Positions 23,810 through 37,289 of a DNA stretch of 64,000 nucleotides are shown in pieces (within the stretch, counting starts at the first letter, position 1; the number at the start of each line of letters is the position of its first letter). The DNA is from Apus apus. Lineage: Eukaryota; Chordata; Aves; Apodiformes; Apodidae. Position numbers and translations under genes: made by a program. The notes beneath the pieces were generated by a model. It was not told the DNA's origin, did not search any database, and saw only the letters and a program-made list of their open reading frames with translations. The stretch lies in the NCBI RefSeq assembly GCF_020740795.1, contig NC_067283.1, forward strand, positions 57,567,966 through 57,631,965, read 5' to 3'.

Positions 23810-25770
23810 GACCTGCATGGATAAGCAAGGATCTTTTGAAGTCTCATGGAAGAAAGAAATGTTCAATTAATGGAAGAAGGGACTTGTCACTTGGGAGAAC
23901 TATAGGAAGGTTGTTAGGGTAGGAAGACAACTAGAAAGTCCAAAGCCCTCTTAGAACTTAAACTGGCAAAGAAAGTAAAGGAGAGCAAAAAGAGCTTCTT
24001 CAAATATATCGGGTACTAAAAGGAAGAATAAGAAAAATAGGAGCCCACTGCTGAATGAGGTGGGAGCCCTGATAACAGAGGATGCAGAGAAGGCAATGTT
24101 GCTGAATGCCTTCTTTGCTTCAATCTTTTCTAAAACCAGCACTTAAGAACTTCAGACCTTGGATACTGGAGAGGAAGCCTGGAGGGAAGACTCTCCATTA
24201 GTCAATAAAGAGTGGGTCAGAGACCAGTTATGTAAATTGAATGGGCGCTGATGAGATACACCCAAGAGTGTTGAGAGAGCTGGCTGATGTTATTGCCCTA
24301 CTACTCTCCATCATTTTTGAAAGATCATGGCAAACAAGAGAGGTGCCTGAGGACTGGAGGAAGGTAAATGCCACTCCAGTCTTCAAAAAGGGCAAGAAGG
24401 ATGATCCAGGAAATTACAGACCAGTCACCCTCACCTCCATTCGTGGAAAAATGGAGTGGCTCATTTTGGAGGTCATCTCTGAGCATATGGAAGAGAAGAA
24501 GGTTATCAGGAGTAGCCAGCACGGATTTACCATGGGAAAATCATGCTTGAATAGTCTGATAGCCTCCTATGATGGTGTGACTGAATGGGTAGATGCAGGG
24601 AGAGCAGTGGATGTAGTCTACCTTGACCTTAGCAAGGCTTTTGACACAGTCTGCTATAACATCCTCGTGAGCAAGTTCAGGATATGTGAGATAAAAGAAT
24701 GAGTAGTGAGATGGATTAAGAACTGGCAACACAATAGAGCCCAAAGAGTGGTGGTCAATGGTGCAGAGTCCAGTTGGAGACCTGTAACTAGTGGAGTCCC
24801 TCAGGGATCAGTGCTGGGTCCAGTCCTGTTCAATTTCTTTATCAATGACCTTGATGACAGGATAGAGTGTCTTCTCAGCAAGTTTGCTGATGACACAAAG
24901 CTGGGAGAATTGGTTGATTCACCTGAAGGCTGTGCAGCCATTCAGTAAGATTTGGACAGGCTGGAGAGGTGGGCAAAGAGGAACCTAATGAGGTTCAACA
25001 AGAGCAATTGCAGAGTCCTGCACCTGGGAAGGAACAACAAAATGCACCAGCACAGGCTGGGAGGTGATCTGTTAGAGAGCAGCTCCGTGGAGAACGACTT
25101 TGGATTCCTGGTAGATCACAAGTTATCCATGGGACAGCAATGTGCCCTTGTGGCCAAGAAGGCCACTGGGGGTGCATTAGGAGGAATGTGTCCAGCAGAT
25201 GAAGAGAGGATCTCCTCCCCCTCTACTCGGCCCTAGTGTGACCACATCTGAAGTATTGCGTCCAGTTCTGGGCTCCCCAGTTCAAGAGGGACAGGGATTT
25301 ACTTGAGAGAGTCCAATGGAGGCTACGAGGATGATGAAGGGACTGGAACACCTGCCTTATGAGGAAAGGCTGAGAGACCTGGGGCTTTTCAGTCTAGAGA
25401 GGAGAAGACTGAGGGGGGATCTAATTGATGTCTATAAATGCATGAGAGCTGGGAAATCAAGAAGGCAGGCACAACCTCTTTTCACTTGTGCCCTGTGACA
25501 GGATGAGGGGCAATGGACTCAAACTCGAGCACAGGAAGTTCCACCTCAACATGAGGAAGAACTACTTTACTATGAAGGTTACTGAGCACTTTAACTGGCT
25601 CCCCAGAGAGGCTGTGGAGTCTCCTTCTCTGGAGACTTTCAAGACCTGTCTGGATGCCTTTCTGATTGATCTGCCCTAGTTTTGCGTCCTGCTCTGGCAG
25701 GGGGGTTGGACTTGATGATCTTCAGAGGTGCCTTCCAACCCCTAATATTCTGTGGTTCTGTGATTCTGTA
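23810..25770 (+). mobile_element. CR1 LINE, long fragment with reverse transcriptase and 3' end
   Basis: The copy begins in the linker between endonuclease and reverse transcriptase (CATGGATAAGCAAGGATC near 23,815). It then shows GADEIHPRVLREL (24,241 on), [64 protein letters not shown] and the catalytic [10 protein letters not shown] at 24,883 on. The C-terminal region [17 protein letters not shown] follows. The tail is CCTTCCAACCCCTAATATTCTGTGG near 25,740, followed by short repeats. The frame is interrupted (stops at 24,700 and 24,946, frameshift near 25,170), so it is inactive although the catalytic box is intact. Very similar in sequence to the copy at 32.6 kb. Confidence 0.95.
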
Positions 25771-26949
25771 ACTAATTTGGTGGTGAAAATGTCAGTACAA
25801 CTGATAAATACACTTACCTTTTGGTTGTGGTTTGATGCCTGAACCTATCATGAATGGTGGTTAAATCATATGCCAAATTGACTGAATTGTTTTAACTGAC
25901 ATGCACTAGTAAAGTGTTACAAATTAGAGCCCTTTGTATGGGGAACAAAGCTTAACATCCTACAGAATAGGAATAAATGTCCTGGAGTTTAGTTAATTTT
26001 TAAAATTTATTGTTTACTTCTTGCTTCTCCTGCCCCAGTTATTTTGCACTTCTTGTCAAGAGAAACAAATTTACTCAAATAGAGGAAAAAGAGAGTTCCT
26101 TGTTTTCTTTGTGTCTGGTTGACCTGCCAAAACCTAACACCTGTACTGCCTGCCTTGACAGAAGCCTGGATGCAAGGTTACATTTGCCTGGCATGTTTTC
26201 CTGTCATATAATGAGTGTTTTTCAAAAGTGAGAAGACAAAAATGAGACCTGAAAGAGCTTGTAAGGAGATTAGTGAAGCCAAATGCCTCTACCATTATTC
26301 TTCCTACCCTGGCATGAGAGATGCACTTCAGTCTTCCTTAAACTGCTGCCTCACTTGATAGAGCATTTACAGTGACCTTTCACCAAAATTAACAGTTATT
26401 GCTCCTGTGACCAACACTTCAAAATTGCAAGCTTCTCACAGATTGTTTAAATGTAGGCAAGTATTGCACTCTGCAGGTCTTAGGACAAGCAGGGAAACAG
26501 GAAACAACCTCATTTCTGAATAAGGGCAGCACTCAAATTACAGGGGAAAAACAGAATCAGATTATTTTAGTGGGTACTGTGAGAGGTAATATTCACAGCA
26601 GCTTTTTCTTTTCTGAAATGAAGAAAAAATTAAAAAAAAAATATCTGAAAAAGTAAAAAAGGAGACCTTTAACTTTTGGCTGTCATGAAGAAGAGTTGAC
26701 ACAAAGATTTTGTCTTCACTGTCTGGCCTTCATTACCCTTGCTTCCTTTCCCTGCTTGCTTTTTTTATTGTGAAAATATTTTTACAATTTATTCAAATAA
26801 ATCCATTTATTAAAAAAAAACAACCACATTTTATTTTCCCATACATAAATGCTCTCAGATTTTTAATTAAGCCCTGTGGATCTACTTTCAATGTGTAAAC
26901 AGGCAGAAGATCTGACCTGAAAAGAGCTCAGGAGCTGGAAAACATGAAG
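25771..26949. other. Intergenic, no feature recognised
   Basis: AT-rich sequence with A runs near 26,630 and 26,810. No exon or element termini were recognised. Confidence 0.5.
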
Positions 26950-27150
26950 GAGGAAATTCTTTCATGTGAGGGTGGTGAGACACTGGAACAGGTTGCCCAG
27001 GGAAGTTGTAGAAGCCCCATCCCCGGAAGTGTTCAAGGCCAGGCTGGATGGGGCTCTGAGCAATGGGACATGTCCTTGCCAATGCAGGGGGATTGCAACT
27101 AGATGATCTTTAAGGTCCCTTCCGACTCAAACCATTCTATGATTCTATGA
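26950..27150 (+). mobile_element. CR1 LINE 3' end fragment
   Basis: About 200 bp: GAGACACTGGAACAGGTTGCC, the terminal ORF2 segment, then GATGATCTTTAAGGTCCCTT and CCATTCTATGATTCTATGA at about 27,132-27,150. This is a textbook CR1 tail with a strong 5' truncation. Confidence 0.93.
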
Positions 27151-29951
27151 AGTTCAGATGCAGAGGTTTTTGGATGAGTGCCACAGCCATTAGCCCAGTC
27201 CCTCTTGAGAAAATGATGAGCTAAAGCAGAAGCCTAGCTCCAGAGCCTCTTAGACTATCTGCGTCAAGATCCAGAGGGAATTTAAAGGGTACTTCAATCC
27301 CCAGTGCTTTTCTTTAATACTCCTTGGTGGGAATTATGTGAATTATGTAAAGTATTTTCTCTCAGGCAGCTGATCGTAAACATCTTCAGCTGTTGAGTTC
27401 AAAAGATGCTTTGTTATCTTGAGTACCTTAGTGGACGCTCAACAGAAAACTGTGGGGAAGTGTGGGATCAAACAAGCAAATTTGCATGTATTTCAGCCAT
27501 GGCAGCAGCTGGTGAAGGTAACTGGATGTCCTTCTCACCAGAACTTCCTGTTGCCTCTTTAATTTCTGCCCTGCTGTCATGATTACTGGTCATGACATTT
27601 GCTCCCTCTTTGAAGTGGATTTTAATCTTCACTGGCTCCCATTAAGCCAGCTCACAATATGTGTTCAAGGTATGCAAATATCTGGACAGAGTCTTGAGCA
27701 TTTAGACCAAAGAAAGCTAGAAGACGTTAAACCTCATTATTTATTAAACACTAACATACAATAAACAGAAACTACTTTGATTCACTGAAGACACAGAAGG
27801 GAGGGAGGATTTAGCTGATGTTCACTTAGGTCTGGTTCCATTAAAGCTTATGGGAACTATCCAAATATACCCAAAATCCAAGAATATGACCTTATTACAT
27901 GATATAGTGATTAAGTTCATTTAGCATGGGTGACAGGACCACGTCTTTTTGCTGTTCAATATCTGATTATACTTTTGTTTACCTTTTAAGTAGATCCTGT
28001 TTCTAGAAGGAAATTAATTTAGCTAAATTAGTTTATTTTCATTACAGAATTACAAGCTATGTATGAATGCTAAATCAGGGAGGGGGATGTGTGTGGTGAG
28101 GGGGGATGAATGTCATGCATATCTTCTAATTTTAAGAGATTAAAGGGATGTCTCAGTAGATTAAAAAAAATAGCAGCTTGTGATCTTCTACCTGTAGTGA
28201 TTAATGTTTTACTGCAACTATTTTTTTTTCTTTAACCTTTCCCACAGCAATTGCATATTCACCACTAACACATCATTTCAGGGCTGATATTGGAATCATC
28301 TTCAAAGGCATTTGCCTCTTCCTAAGGCCACTGGTCCTTGATCATGGGGAAGTGTGAACTGTTAATGAAAGAGCCCTGCTCTACTATACCTTTCACTGGG
28401 ATAATGCTATTTTCCCATCCTCACTGGCTTCTGATGCTCTATTTAAACTGCTGTGGGTTTCACATGTTTATGGAAAACTGACTGTAGCTTCCTGTCCACA
28501 AGGCAGCACAGAGATTTTATTCTGATGGAGTTGATAGAGGCTATCAAATGTTTTTTCAAGGAGCAGTTCCCCAAAAAGTCCAGTCTGTCAAAATTAAAGC
28601 TTTTTTTTTTTTGTACCTTGTTTTTTGATAGAAATTTATTATATATATTTTAAGGGAGAATCTTGAACTTGTCCAGTGGGCCTCAAGTCTTGGTAACCAC
28701 TTTTGGTTACCATTCCTAGCCAGAGCAAATGCCCTTTGTATCTGCTATATGCTGTTGCCAGAGTGATTCAGTTTCTCTTCAAAGACTAAAGCCTTAGAAA
28801 GGCCTAGAAAGTAATTTTCAGTTATTTCCATTATCTAATCCATTTGTTCAGAAGACACTAAGTTTGCAACAGCTGCTGAAATATTTCAGGAAAATAGCTA
28901 TTTCTACTCTGTTTTATTGTCTGATGCATCCACACAGCCACCCAAGGATGATTGCATTAGCAGGAGTAACAGTAATAAAGAGTTATAATCTGTGTTTGGA
29001 TGGAAATGACATAATTTCTAAACAATTCCAGAAATTTCTTTTAATGTAATTTATGCAGCATAAACTGGGGGTAAACTTACAGGACTAAATGGCCATTCTG
29101 CATCTGGTTTCTGTTACCAAGAAGCTGACAGACACCATTTGATCAGACCATCTGCAGAGAAAAAGGTTGTGTTTCTTTTTTTTTCTTATAAGACAAACTG
29201 CTTTTGCTTTCAGCATCTCAGGCTTATAGTAATACAAGACACATGTTACTTCCAGATAAGTGTGGGAATGGTATTGTTAAAATTGTTCTGTGTAGCACTT
29301 AGTCATATACTTGACAATGAGGGATACACTCTTGAGACACTGAAAGTCTCTTTTTAAGTATTTGGTGTGCATTAAGGGGCTGATACAAAGCCTGCTGTAA
29401 TTGGTGTGTGTCTCCCTGACTTTTACTAGTATGTGTCAGACCCTCAGCCATATTTGAGAGTTGCTGATAGACCCAGATTCTGTGAAAATACTAATAATCT
29501 GTCTGTCTTCTCACTTGCAACATCCCAACTGTATTAAAATGTATGCTTAATGGATGTCTGGAGTTATCAAAGACTGCAGAACTCTTTTAAACTACCCTAA
29601 ATAAGACAGAAACAGGGGGAGCACCTTTTATGTTGTCACCATGACAATCTTTACTGATGCTGTTTTTTGGCTGAAGTCCAAATGATGTTGATGAGGGTAC
29701 CCCAAGGCTTTGTTGACCAGCGGCCGTGACCAAGAGGACAAAGCTATTGCCATGTCCCAGCTCTTGCTGACAGAATGAGACCTCTAGTTGCCAATGGTGA
29801 CTGCATCTTCCAAAGCTGCAGTGCACTGAAGCTGATGTTTGGACCTGAAGTACACAAAGAGATTAAAAGATTATTGGTTTTTCCTGCAAGGGACTGTCAA
29901 AAAACCTAACAACCTCTGAAGACAGAGAACAAAATCTCCATGCTGAGTAGT
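27151..29951. other. Intergenic, no feature recognised
   Basis: Mostly AT-rich sequence with T runs near 28,213 and 28,600. None of the short ORFs shows recognisable motifs or splice context. Confidence 0.5.
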
Positions 29952-30702
29952 TGCCCTGGTTTGAGCCAGGATGGAGCCAATTCCCTTTTTAATAATTTTA
30001 CTTTTCAGTTAAATATCTTCTAAGTAGCTGCACTTTCTGAAATTAACAGCATGTTTCTCAGTTAGTGTCTGCTTCTAGGACTGGTAACTTTTGATGTTTG
30101 TAGTTACTGCTGGAGAATGGTGTGCAGAGCCAAGGCTTGGTTCTGGTGAACTTATGTGCTAGAAACAAAAGACGAAAAGGGGTCACACCTGCAACCCTCC
30201 TGTAAGGGTTAGCAGACTGGAGCAGTGACCCAAAGTTGGCCATACAAACTATTCCATCCCATACATGTCATATTCAGTAGAAAGCTGAGGGATCACAAGG
30301 GTCAAGCTCTTTCCATCCATGGCTGGTGTCCTGTGAGGACTCCATCTGTTCTTCTTGCCTTTGATCCTGATCTGTGCATTCCTGAATCCATGCATTCCTG
30401 ACTCTTTGTATTCCTGAATCCAGTTCCTGTTTGCTGCCGAGTCCACCCTGGGACATTCCCAGGGCCATTTGTGGTGACCTGAGCTTAATTGGAGGGGAAC
30501 CAAGATACTGGTTTTGTATCTAATTATATAAATTCCATTATTTTCTTTTGCTTTATTGTTTCCTTATAACTTGTAGTTTCGTTAAGACACATAAGTCTCT
30601 CTCTCTCTTATGGTCTTTCCTTTTCCTTTCTGGGAAGGGAGCGAGGTTAATAGAGAGCATCTGTCATTCCTTTAATTGCTGGTCCAGCATTAAATCTTGA
30701 CA
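29952..30702 (+). mobile_element. Probable solo LTR, family starting CCTGGTTTGAGCC
   Basis: It begins TGCCCTGGTTTGAGCCAGG, matching the LTR starts at 14,216 and 58,954, and ends ...AAATCTTGACA, similar to the CTGTGACA end at 14,630. The length is about 751 bp. The internal order AAGTAGCTGCACTTTCTGAA, GAATGGTGTGCAGA and AAAAGGGGTCACACCT is shared with the 58,954 copy. A CT microsatellite lies near 30,600. I see no matching flanking duplication (GTAGT before, GACTA after), so the exact ends may be eroded. No retroviral genes are present. Confidence 0.72.
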
Positions 30703-32604
30703 GACTAAACTCCAGGAATGCATGGATTCTGTTAGATGGGGAACCAAATTCAGCAAAATCCACATCCAGTCTATGGACAGTCAGATGGATATGCTAAAAA
30801 AACTCCAGTTATTCTCCTAATACATTTATGAAACAGGAATCCCATCCATCTTTAAGCTGGGTTTCAGGTTCTGAAATAGAGTAAGTACCAGATTGATTTT
30901 TGCCAGTTGGTTAGAAAGATTTTTATTATTTTTTTTCTTTTTATTAAATAGTCTTTCAGGAGCACCTAACTGGTAACAAGATCCCCGCTTTCACATGCAG
31001 TAGACATTAGGGCAAAAGACATAATTTATATGATAGACTTTGAAATATACCACAATTTCCAACAGCTTTGCCATTTGTATGATGGAGCTTGTTTGAGGGT
31101 CCTTGAAGCTGTTTGCCAGTGACCATCTATACCTACCTACACCTGTGATGTCACTTAGAGCACAACACTTAAATCCTTTCTAAACCCTGCTCCTTGGTAT
31201 TTGTAGTCCTTGTGGTAGGACGTTGACATTGCTAATTTTGGAGGCTGAAAGTCTGCTTCTTTCTAGAAATAATGAGAGAAGGCAGACAGTATTTCTTCCA
31301 GCAGAACAAGTGGTGGTAGATGCAAACTTTCCCAGTCTTGTAGCTCAACCTCCACCCGGATAGACTAATTAGTGAATGGTATGTGCCTCATCCCTTTCCA
31401 TGGAGACAATCCACAGGTTGTTTACTACCGCCAAGGATGATAAGTTTTGCTGCACAGTATTGCTAAAGTGAGTAGTAATTTATTGGAATGTTAGAAGCCC
31501 TCCTTCAATGTAGGTTAGCTATTCACAGATGAAGAAGAGCTAAGAACTACAAGTATGAGGGTAGGCAGAAGGAATGTTATCCAGAAATGCAGAAATGTTT
31601 TTGTGGCTCTTGGTGTCATTTCAGTAAAGTGGAGACAAGTAGAATGGGTTTAACACATATCAGGAAAAAGTATTTTAAAATTTTTGGCAGCAACACCTGT
31701 TTCTGTTTTGTCTCATAGGAAAAATAGCAACTGTCTACACATGGCAGTAGCTAAAACACTCCAAAAGGCAGAAGTACTATTTCAGCACACTGTGCCTGAA
31801 GAACACTATGTCCTGCTGCAGACAGAAAGCACAATTTTTTTTGCAGCTAGCCTTCCGACAAATTTCTGGCTTTAAATGCTTGATTTGACTGTTGTTAGAA
31901 TAATGTGGAGAAAGCACAGCACTGAATCCCAGATGGAAATTTCTTTACTAATTTGGTTTAGTACAGGAAATTTTGTGCTTCTTGTTAAGAAAGAGAACAA
32001 GCTCATTTATCTCTCTCTTATTTGGATTATAGGTCTCTTCTCAATCTGCCAACATCACCATTACATTCTGCTGTCACATGAGGTTGGGCTACAATGATGT
32101 CGTATCCCCAGCAATCTTAAACCTTCTCTGGGATTGGTTGGGTGAATTCCAAGAAAACTTTAAGATGCCACAGGACCTTTACTTTGATGCTTTCAATATG
32201 TGACCTTTGGCTGATCTTGATTTGTACCAATAACCCAGTCTGGTCATAATGATATCCTCTTCTAAATCAGAAGTAAAACTCAGATTTTGATCTCAAGAGG
32301 TGATGAGGAAGCCCATTGCCTAGTTTTGACTTGACTTTTTGGCTTCCTTGTTTGCCAGCACCCCATCAGGGGCTTTGCACCCAGCCTACAGCATTTTACC
32401 TGCAGTATGTACTAGAGGCTATATATGTTAGCACACATACACACAAATCAGTTTCATAAAACTCAGTCTTTGTGCTGTAGAGCATCATTCAGCAATGCAC
32501 TGCTCCATTGTAAGCAAATGGGCCTGGACAACAGAACATCTGTTTTAATAAATAGACAGACAAAAAGAAAATTTATGTATCATGTTTACTTCGGTGCTAC
32601 AGAG
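30703..32604. other. Intergenic, no feature recognised
   Basis: No recognisable exon, RNA gene or element terminus. Short ORFs at 31,684-32,097 lack family features. Confidence 0.5.
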
Positions 32605-33597
32605 CTACGGCTGGAGACCTGTAAGTAGTGGAGTTCCCCAGAGATCAGTGCTGGGTCCAGTCCTGTTCAACATCTTCATCAACGACCTGGAAGAGGAGAC
32701 AGTGTATCCTCAGCAAGCTTGCTGATGGCATGAAGCTGGGAGTATTGGCTGATTCACTGGAAAGCTGTGCAACCATTCAGCAAGATTTGGGCAGACTGGA
32801 GAGCTGGGCAAAGAGGAACCTGATAAGGTTCAACAAGAGTAAGCTTAGAGTCCTGCACCTGGAGAGGAATAACACCATGCACCAGTACAGGTTAGGAATT
32901 GACCTGCTAGAAAGCAGCTCTGTGGAGAATATCCTTGGAGTCCAGTTGGACAACAAGTTATCCATGGGACAGCAATGTGCCCTTGTGGCCAAGAAGGCCA
33001 GTGGTATCCTGGGGTGCATTAAGAAGATTGTGTCCAGCAGCGGTAGGGAGGTTCTCCTCCGCTTCTACTCTGCCCTAGTGTGACCACATCTGGAGTACTG
33101 TGTCCAGTTCTGGGCTCCCCAGTTCAAGAGGGACAGGGATTTACTTGAGAGAGTCCAACAGAGGCTACAAGGATGATTAAGGGACTGGAACACCTGCCTT
33201 ATGAGGAAAGGCTGAGAGACCTGGGGCTGCTTAGTCTGGAGAAGAGAAGACTGAGAGGGGATATCTAAATATCTGAAGGGTGGGTGTCAAGAAGCAGGGG
33301 CAAATCTCCTTTCAGTTGTGCCCTGTGATAGGACAAGGGGTAATGGATGCAAACGGGGACACAGGAAGTTCCACCTCAACATGACGAATAACTTATTTAC
33401 TGTAAGGGTGAGGGAGCACTGGAACAGGCTGCCTAGAGAGGTTGTGGAGTCTCCTTCTCTGGAGACTTTCAAGATCCGTCTGGATGTGTTTCTGTGTGAC
33501 CTGCCCCAGTTGGTCCTGCTCTGGCAGGGGCGCTGGTCTCTATGGAGTCTAGAGTTCCCTTCCAACCCTTATAATTCTGTAATTCTGTAATTTCATA
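32605..33597 (+). mobile_element. CR1 LINE, 5'-truncated copy
   Basis: It starts in the reverse-transcriptase palm at CTGGAGACCTGTAAGTAGTG, with [10 protein letters not shown] in one frame replacing the usual PQGSVLGPV after a frameshift. The catalytic box reads LADGMKLG where active copies have FADDTKLG. It continues through LESWAKRNLIRFNKSK, VLHLERNNTMHQYRLG and KASGILGCIKK. The tail has CCCTTCCAACCCTTATAATTCTG and repeated ATTCTGTA near 33,590. Very close to the 23.8-25.8 kb copy, so the same subfamily. Confidence 0.94.
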
Positions 33598-33669
33598 GTG
33601 TTTATAAAATAAATTCATATAAAAGTATAGTGATACTTAGGAGGAAGCTTTATTGAATTTTTTGCTAGT

Positions 33670-34034
33670 AATGGCTGCCGAGGTCCAGTTTCCGTGGCAA
33701 GCCGGGAGAGAACGACACACCAATATGATGTAGGTTCAATCCATGTTTATTAGGCTGCGTGCAGATTATATAGTCTCAGGACAGCGTGTACGCCATCCAC
33801 GTGGCAGAGCAAGGTTCTTGATTGGTTAGTACACACTGTTTACATGTCCCCATTCCCCTTTTGATTGGTCCCAACTCCAGACCCTTCGTCCAGCCCCCCA
33901 TCCTGTTTACCACACTACCCGACTGCTGTACATGACCTTCACTAACTAGTTCCCACAGAATGGCCTTCACTGTTTCTCTTGTTATCTAAAGTTTCTCATA
34001 ATCATTCAGAGCAGCTAGGGCCCCAACAAATGGC
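33670..34034 (-). mobile_element. Solo LTR, ERVK/alpharetrovirus-like, with 6-bp target-site duplication
   Basis: The LTR is 33,676-34,028 (353 bp). On the plus strand it starts TGCCGAGG and ends GGCCCCAACA, and identical AATGGC copies flank it at 33,670-33,675 and 34,029-34,034. On the minus strand it shows a TATATAA box (about 33,772-33,766), then AATAAA (33,751-33,746) some 20 bases on, and a CATATTGGTGTGTCG segment in the presumed R-U5. A 6-bp duplication and a very short spacing between TATA and poly(A) signal fit ERVK/alpharetrovirus-type LTRs. No internal genes remain; it is a solo LTR. Confidence 0.88.
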
Positions 34035-36437
34035 TGTGAAATATTTTTGTCTTAAAACAAAGCCCTTTCTAGATGTATTACTACTACAGTTATGACACCT
34101 GATCTTCCAAAATGGCAAGGGAGCACTTCGATGCTCTGAACATCTGTGATTACACAGCAAGTTAGTCTGCTTGTTTGGATCAGGAAGGTGCTCTTGAGGT
34201 GAATCTCCTGGGAGCCTGCTTTTACAGCACTTTTTCACATTGTGAAGTGGCCTTGGAGCACATCAGCTGGATTCCTATTGGATGAAGCTAAGTAAGAAGG
34301 CATGCTTTAATGTTACTCAAGTGGACATTTGGTTTTTGGTACTCCTCTGAAGCTACCAAGAGTCTGGAATGCCCTGTCTCCAACTGCAACCTTTCAAAAA
34401 GTGCACAGTGAGGCTGCCAAGTTCTTAACACCAACTGTTACACTGTTCAAATCTGCAGATCTGCTCCTGATGGTCTGCTCTATCTACTAAGATAGATATG
34501 GGCTAGGGCACCACTTTGCAGCTGACAGCGTGGGCTTGCTGTGGGCTCTCTGTGTGCTGTGAGCCCAACAGGGTAGCATCTTTGAAACAGATTCCTTCTG
34601 CGCTCACTTCTGCAGACCTGCTTTCCATCTGAAAGAGAGGGAAATTGGTTCTGAAATGTTGAGGTTAACAGACAAATTCTTCTTGTGCTGTGATGTTTTC
34701 AAATACCAGCTGCACCGTACTTCAGCATGATCGTAGTGTTTAAAGCCACATCTCAAAATGTCTTGTTATAGACAAGTTACATTCAGAAAACAAGATGAGG
34801 TGAGAACATTGCACTTGTTCAGGCATTACTGGCTGCTGATATTACATGTTACTGCTGTTCTCAAAGGCCTTTACTAACTTTTACAAAGTTCTTCCCAGTT
34901 TAACTCCACCCTTTGGACCAGTCAAAGAAACACCTGGGGCTGTGAATCCTCAGACCTGTATCTTGATTTGAAGCTTTCCAATGTTTGGGAAGGCTAACAT
35001 TAATGCTAGTTTTAATTACTATAGAACATATGTTTTAAATGTATTATTTTATCACATAGTCTGATGGTATCAAAAGCACTTGTGAGACTGAGCATCTAGT
35101 TATCAACTGTCTCCTTTGAGGGTGTTCACACATAAAAAAAGGAAAGTGTACCTGCATTGAATCTGCAATGTCAATTTTACTTTCTAAAGAGATTTGTGGA
35201 TATCCTGAAAGAATCCCAAGTCTAGACTAATTGCATCTGATTATATTTACTGATCTTTAAAGTTTAGTACTTTCTTCATTAAAATACTGGTATTTTCGCT
35301 ACATTTTCGCTACGTTTTGAATAGGTTGTCAGCAAAGAAGTAAGTTGCTCCTACTTTATTTTCTAGTTATTTTTTAACAAGAAATGTAACACATTTGAGG
35401 AGTGCTTTGAATTTTTTTTCTTTTCAGTCAGCAATAACTTGGCCAAAGCAAAACTAAGTCCTTTCCGTAAAACATTTCTGGCAGGTAGTATCATCTTTGC
35501 TCAGCATAAAGCATTCTGTTACTAATGGAATGGGGCTATTTCCAGTGCCTCACCATAGCTAAACATGGTATCTTTTTTTACATATCCTGACAGCTTACCT
35601 ACCCCTCTCCATTAGCAACTCAAAGGAAGTGAGAAAGCTTGAGTGATTTGTATGTTTTTAAAAGAAATGGTTCCTGTAGGTGTTTTTTTCCTTTTTTTTT
35701 TTTTTTTTGGTTAGTTTTTTGGTTTTTTTGATAACAAAGTTAGAAGCTTGAGAAATAACCATGAAAGCAATTACTTTGCCTTGTACCATGGCTTTGACAT
35801 TAGGTATTTGTCAAACTGTTGCAACAACTATTGCAGAACAAGCCCACCACCATTAACACAACTTCCATCCAAAGGAACGTTTGAAGTTTCTTTTTCTGAA
35901 GGCAATTTAGTCTTACAAATCTCTGAAAGGAAAGAGTATAGAAATTCCCTTCCCCTTTGCAAACAGACGATCTAAAGATAATCTTGTCTTGTGGTCCACA
36001 AGGGTTAAATTAAAAATTAAATGGCTAGAAATTGTTGTCTGCCTGGCTGAGGAAACCATAAAAACAGGGGATGCCTTTTTGGATATCTGTTTCTCTTCCT
36101 TGTCCACACAATTATATCATATCCACTGAACATCTAACTTTACCAGTGAAATAAATGGGATTATTGCTGTCCTAAAAGAGGACTTCTCAACACAGTAATG
36201 TAGAGGAAAAGCAGCTCACCCTTCCCCAATACTTTAAACCTATTGCCTATTGGTATAGAAAACAGTCTGTATTTGTATTGCCTGGTATATCTTCTTTTTT
36301 CTTATCATACTTCTTATTCTTTGCCCATGCACAAGTACATCCACAAAACTGGGTTACAATAGCATTACCAAGATTACAAAATCCAGCCCACATAAATGAG
36401 GCGATGTGAGGCTTAGAGGTACTATGCAAAACTGATT
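34035..36437. other. Intergenic, AT-rich, with a long T tract
   Basis: Nothing gene-like is recognised. A T-rich tract at 35,682-35,729 is the only notable simple repeat; it could be a degraded poly(A) tail of a minus-strand retrocopy, but no parent sequence is visible beside it. Confidence 0.45.
35682..35729. repeat. T-rich simple tract
   Basis: About 48 bases made almost entirely of T with a few G, C and A interruptions. Confidence 0.85.
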
Positions 36438-36920
36438 TGTGTGTGAAATGCAGGACCTGGCACTTGGCCTTATTGAACCTCATACAGTTGGCTTTGGCCC
36501 ATCGATGCAGTCTGTCCAGGCCCCTCTGTAGAGACTTCTCACTCTCAGGCAGATCAGCACTCCTGCCCAGTTTGGTGTCGTCTGCAAATTTACTGAGGGA
36601 GCACTCGATCCCCTCATCCAGATCATTGATAAAGATGTTGAACAAGACTGGCCCCAAAACTGAGCCCTGAGGGACAACACTAGTGACATACAAGCACCTA
36701 GAGTTCACCCCATTTACCACAAATCTCAGGGCTCAGTCATCCAGCCAGTTTTTTATCCAGTGAAGAGTACATTTGTCTATGCCATGATTTGCCAGCCTCT
36801 CCAGGAGAATGCTGTGGGAGACAACAGACTTTGGCCTTACCAAAGTCTAGGTAGAGAATGTCCATAGCCTTGCCCTGGTCACATGGTCATAGAAAGAGAT
36901 CAGGTTGGTAAATGATGTGG
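36438..36920 (-). mobile_element. CR1 LINE internal fragment
   Basis: Read on the minus strand: a GVPQGS-like segment ([21 protein letters not shown]), then [14 protein letters not shown] at 36,588-36,547, and [20 protein letters not shown]. The right part matches the finger/palm region (ILLERLANHG-like, with stops). The 3' tail is absent, so the fragment is truncated at both ends. Confidence 0.88.
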
Positions 36921-37289
36921 AACAACCCACAGGCATTAACCTCGACCGTCTCAGAACTTTTGTGCCCCACAGCAGTACTTGAGACATTGTCAGTGTCCTA
37001 GGTCCAGCTACACATCAGCTTCTCTGATGTGTAACATTTCTACTTTGAGTCTTTCTAAGCAGAAGAGATTGTGCTGACATCTGTGGTGAGTGAGATTCTA
37101 TTACAGGTGACATTCTGATATGCTCATCTATTTTATTATGGCACGAAGTCTCCCCAAGTGAAAGAGCCTGTTTTTAAAAAATAAATTATTCCCATTCTTG
37201 GGGTGTCTCTAGATTTAACACTGGTCTTTCCAGCTCCCCAATTCTAGTGGCTTAACTAGCTATGAAACCAACCCAGACTGGCCACCAAC

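Noticed and set aside
24241-25236. Reverse-transcriptase-like ORFs as host genes or retrons
   Set aside because: They fall inside a CR1 LINE with its own 3' tail, carry stops and frameshifts, and have sister copies throughout the window.
29947-30707. A target-site duplication for the LTR at 29,952-30,702
   Set aside because: The flanking five bases (GTAGT and GACTA) do not match, so no duplication is claimed.
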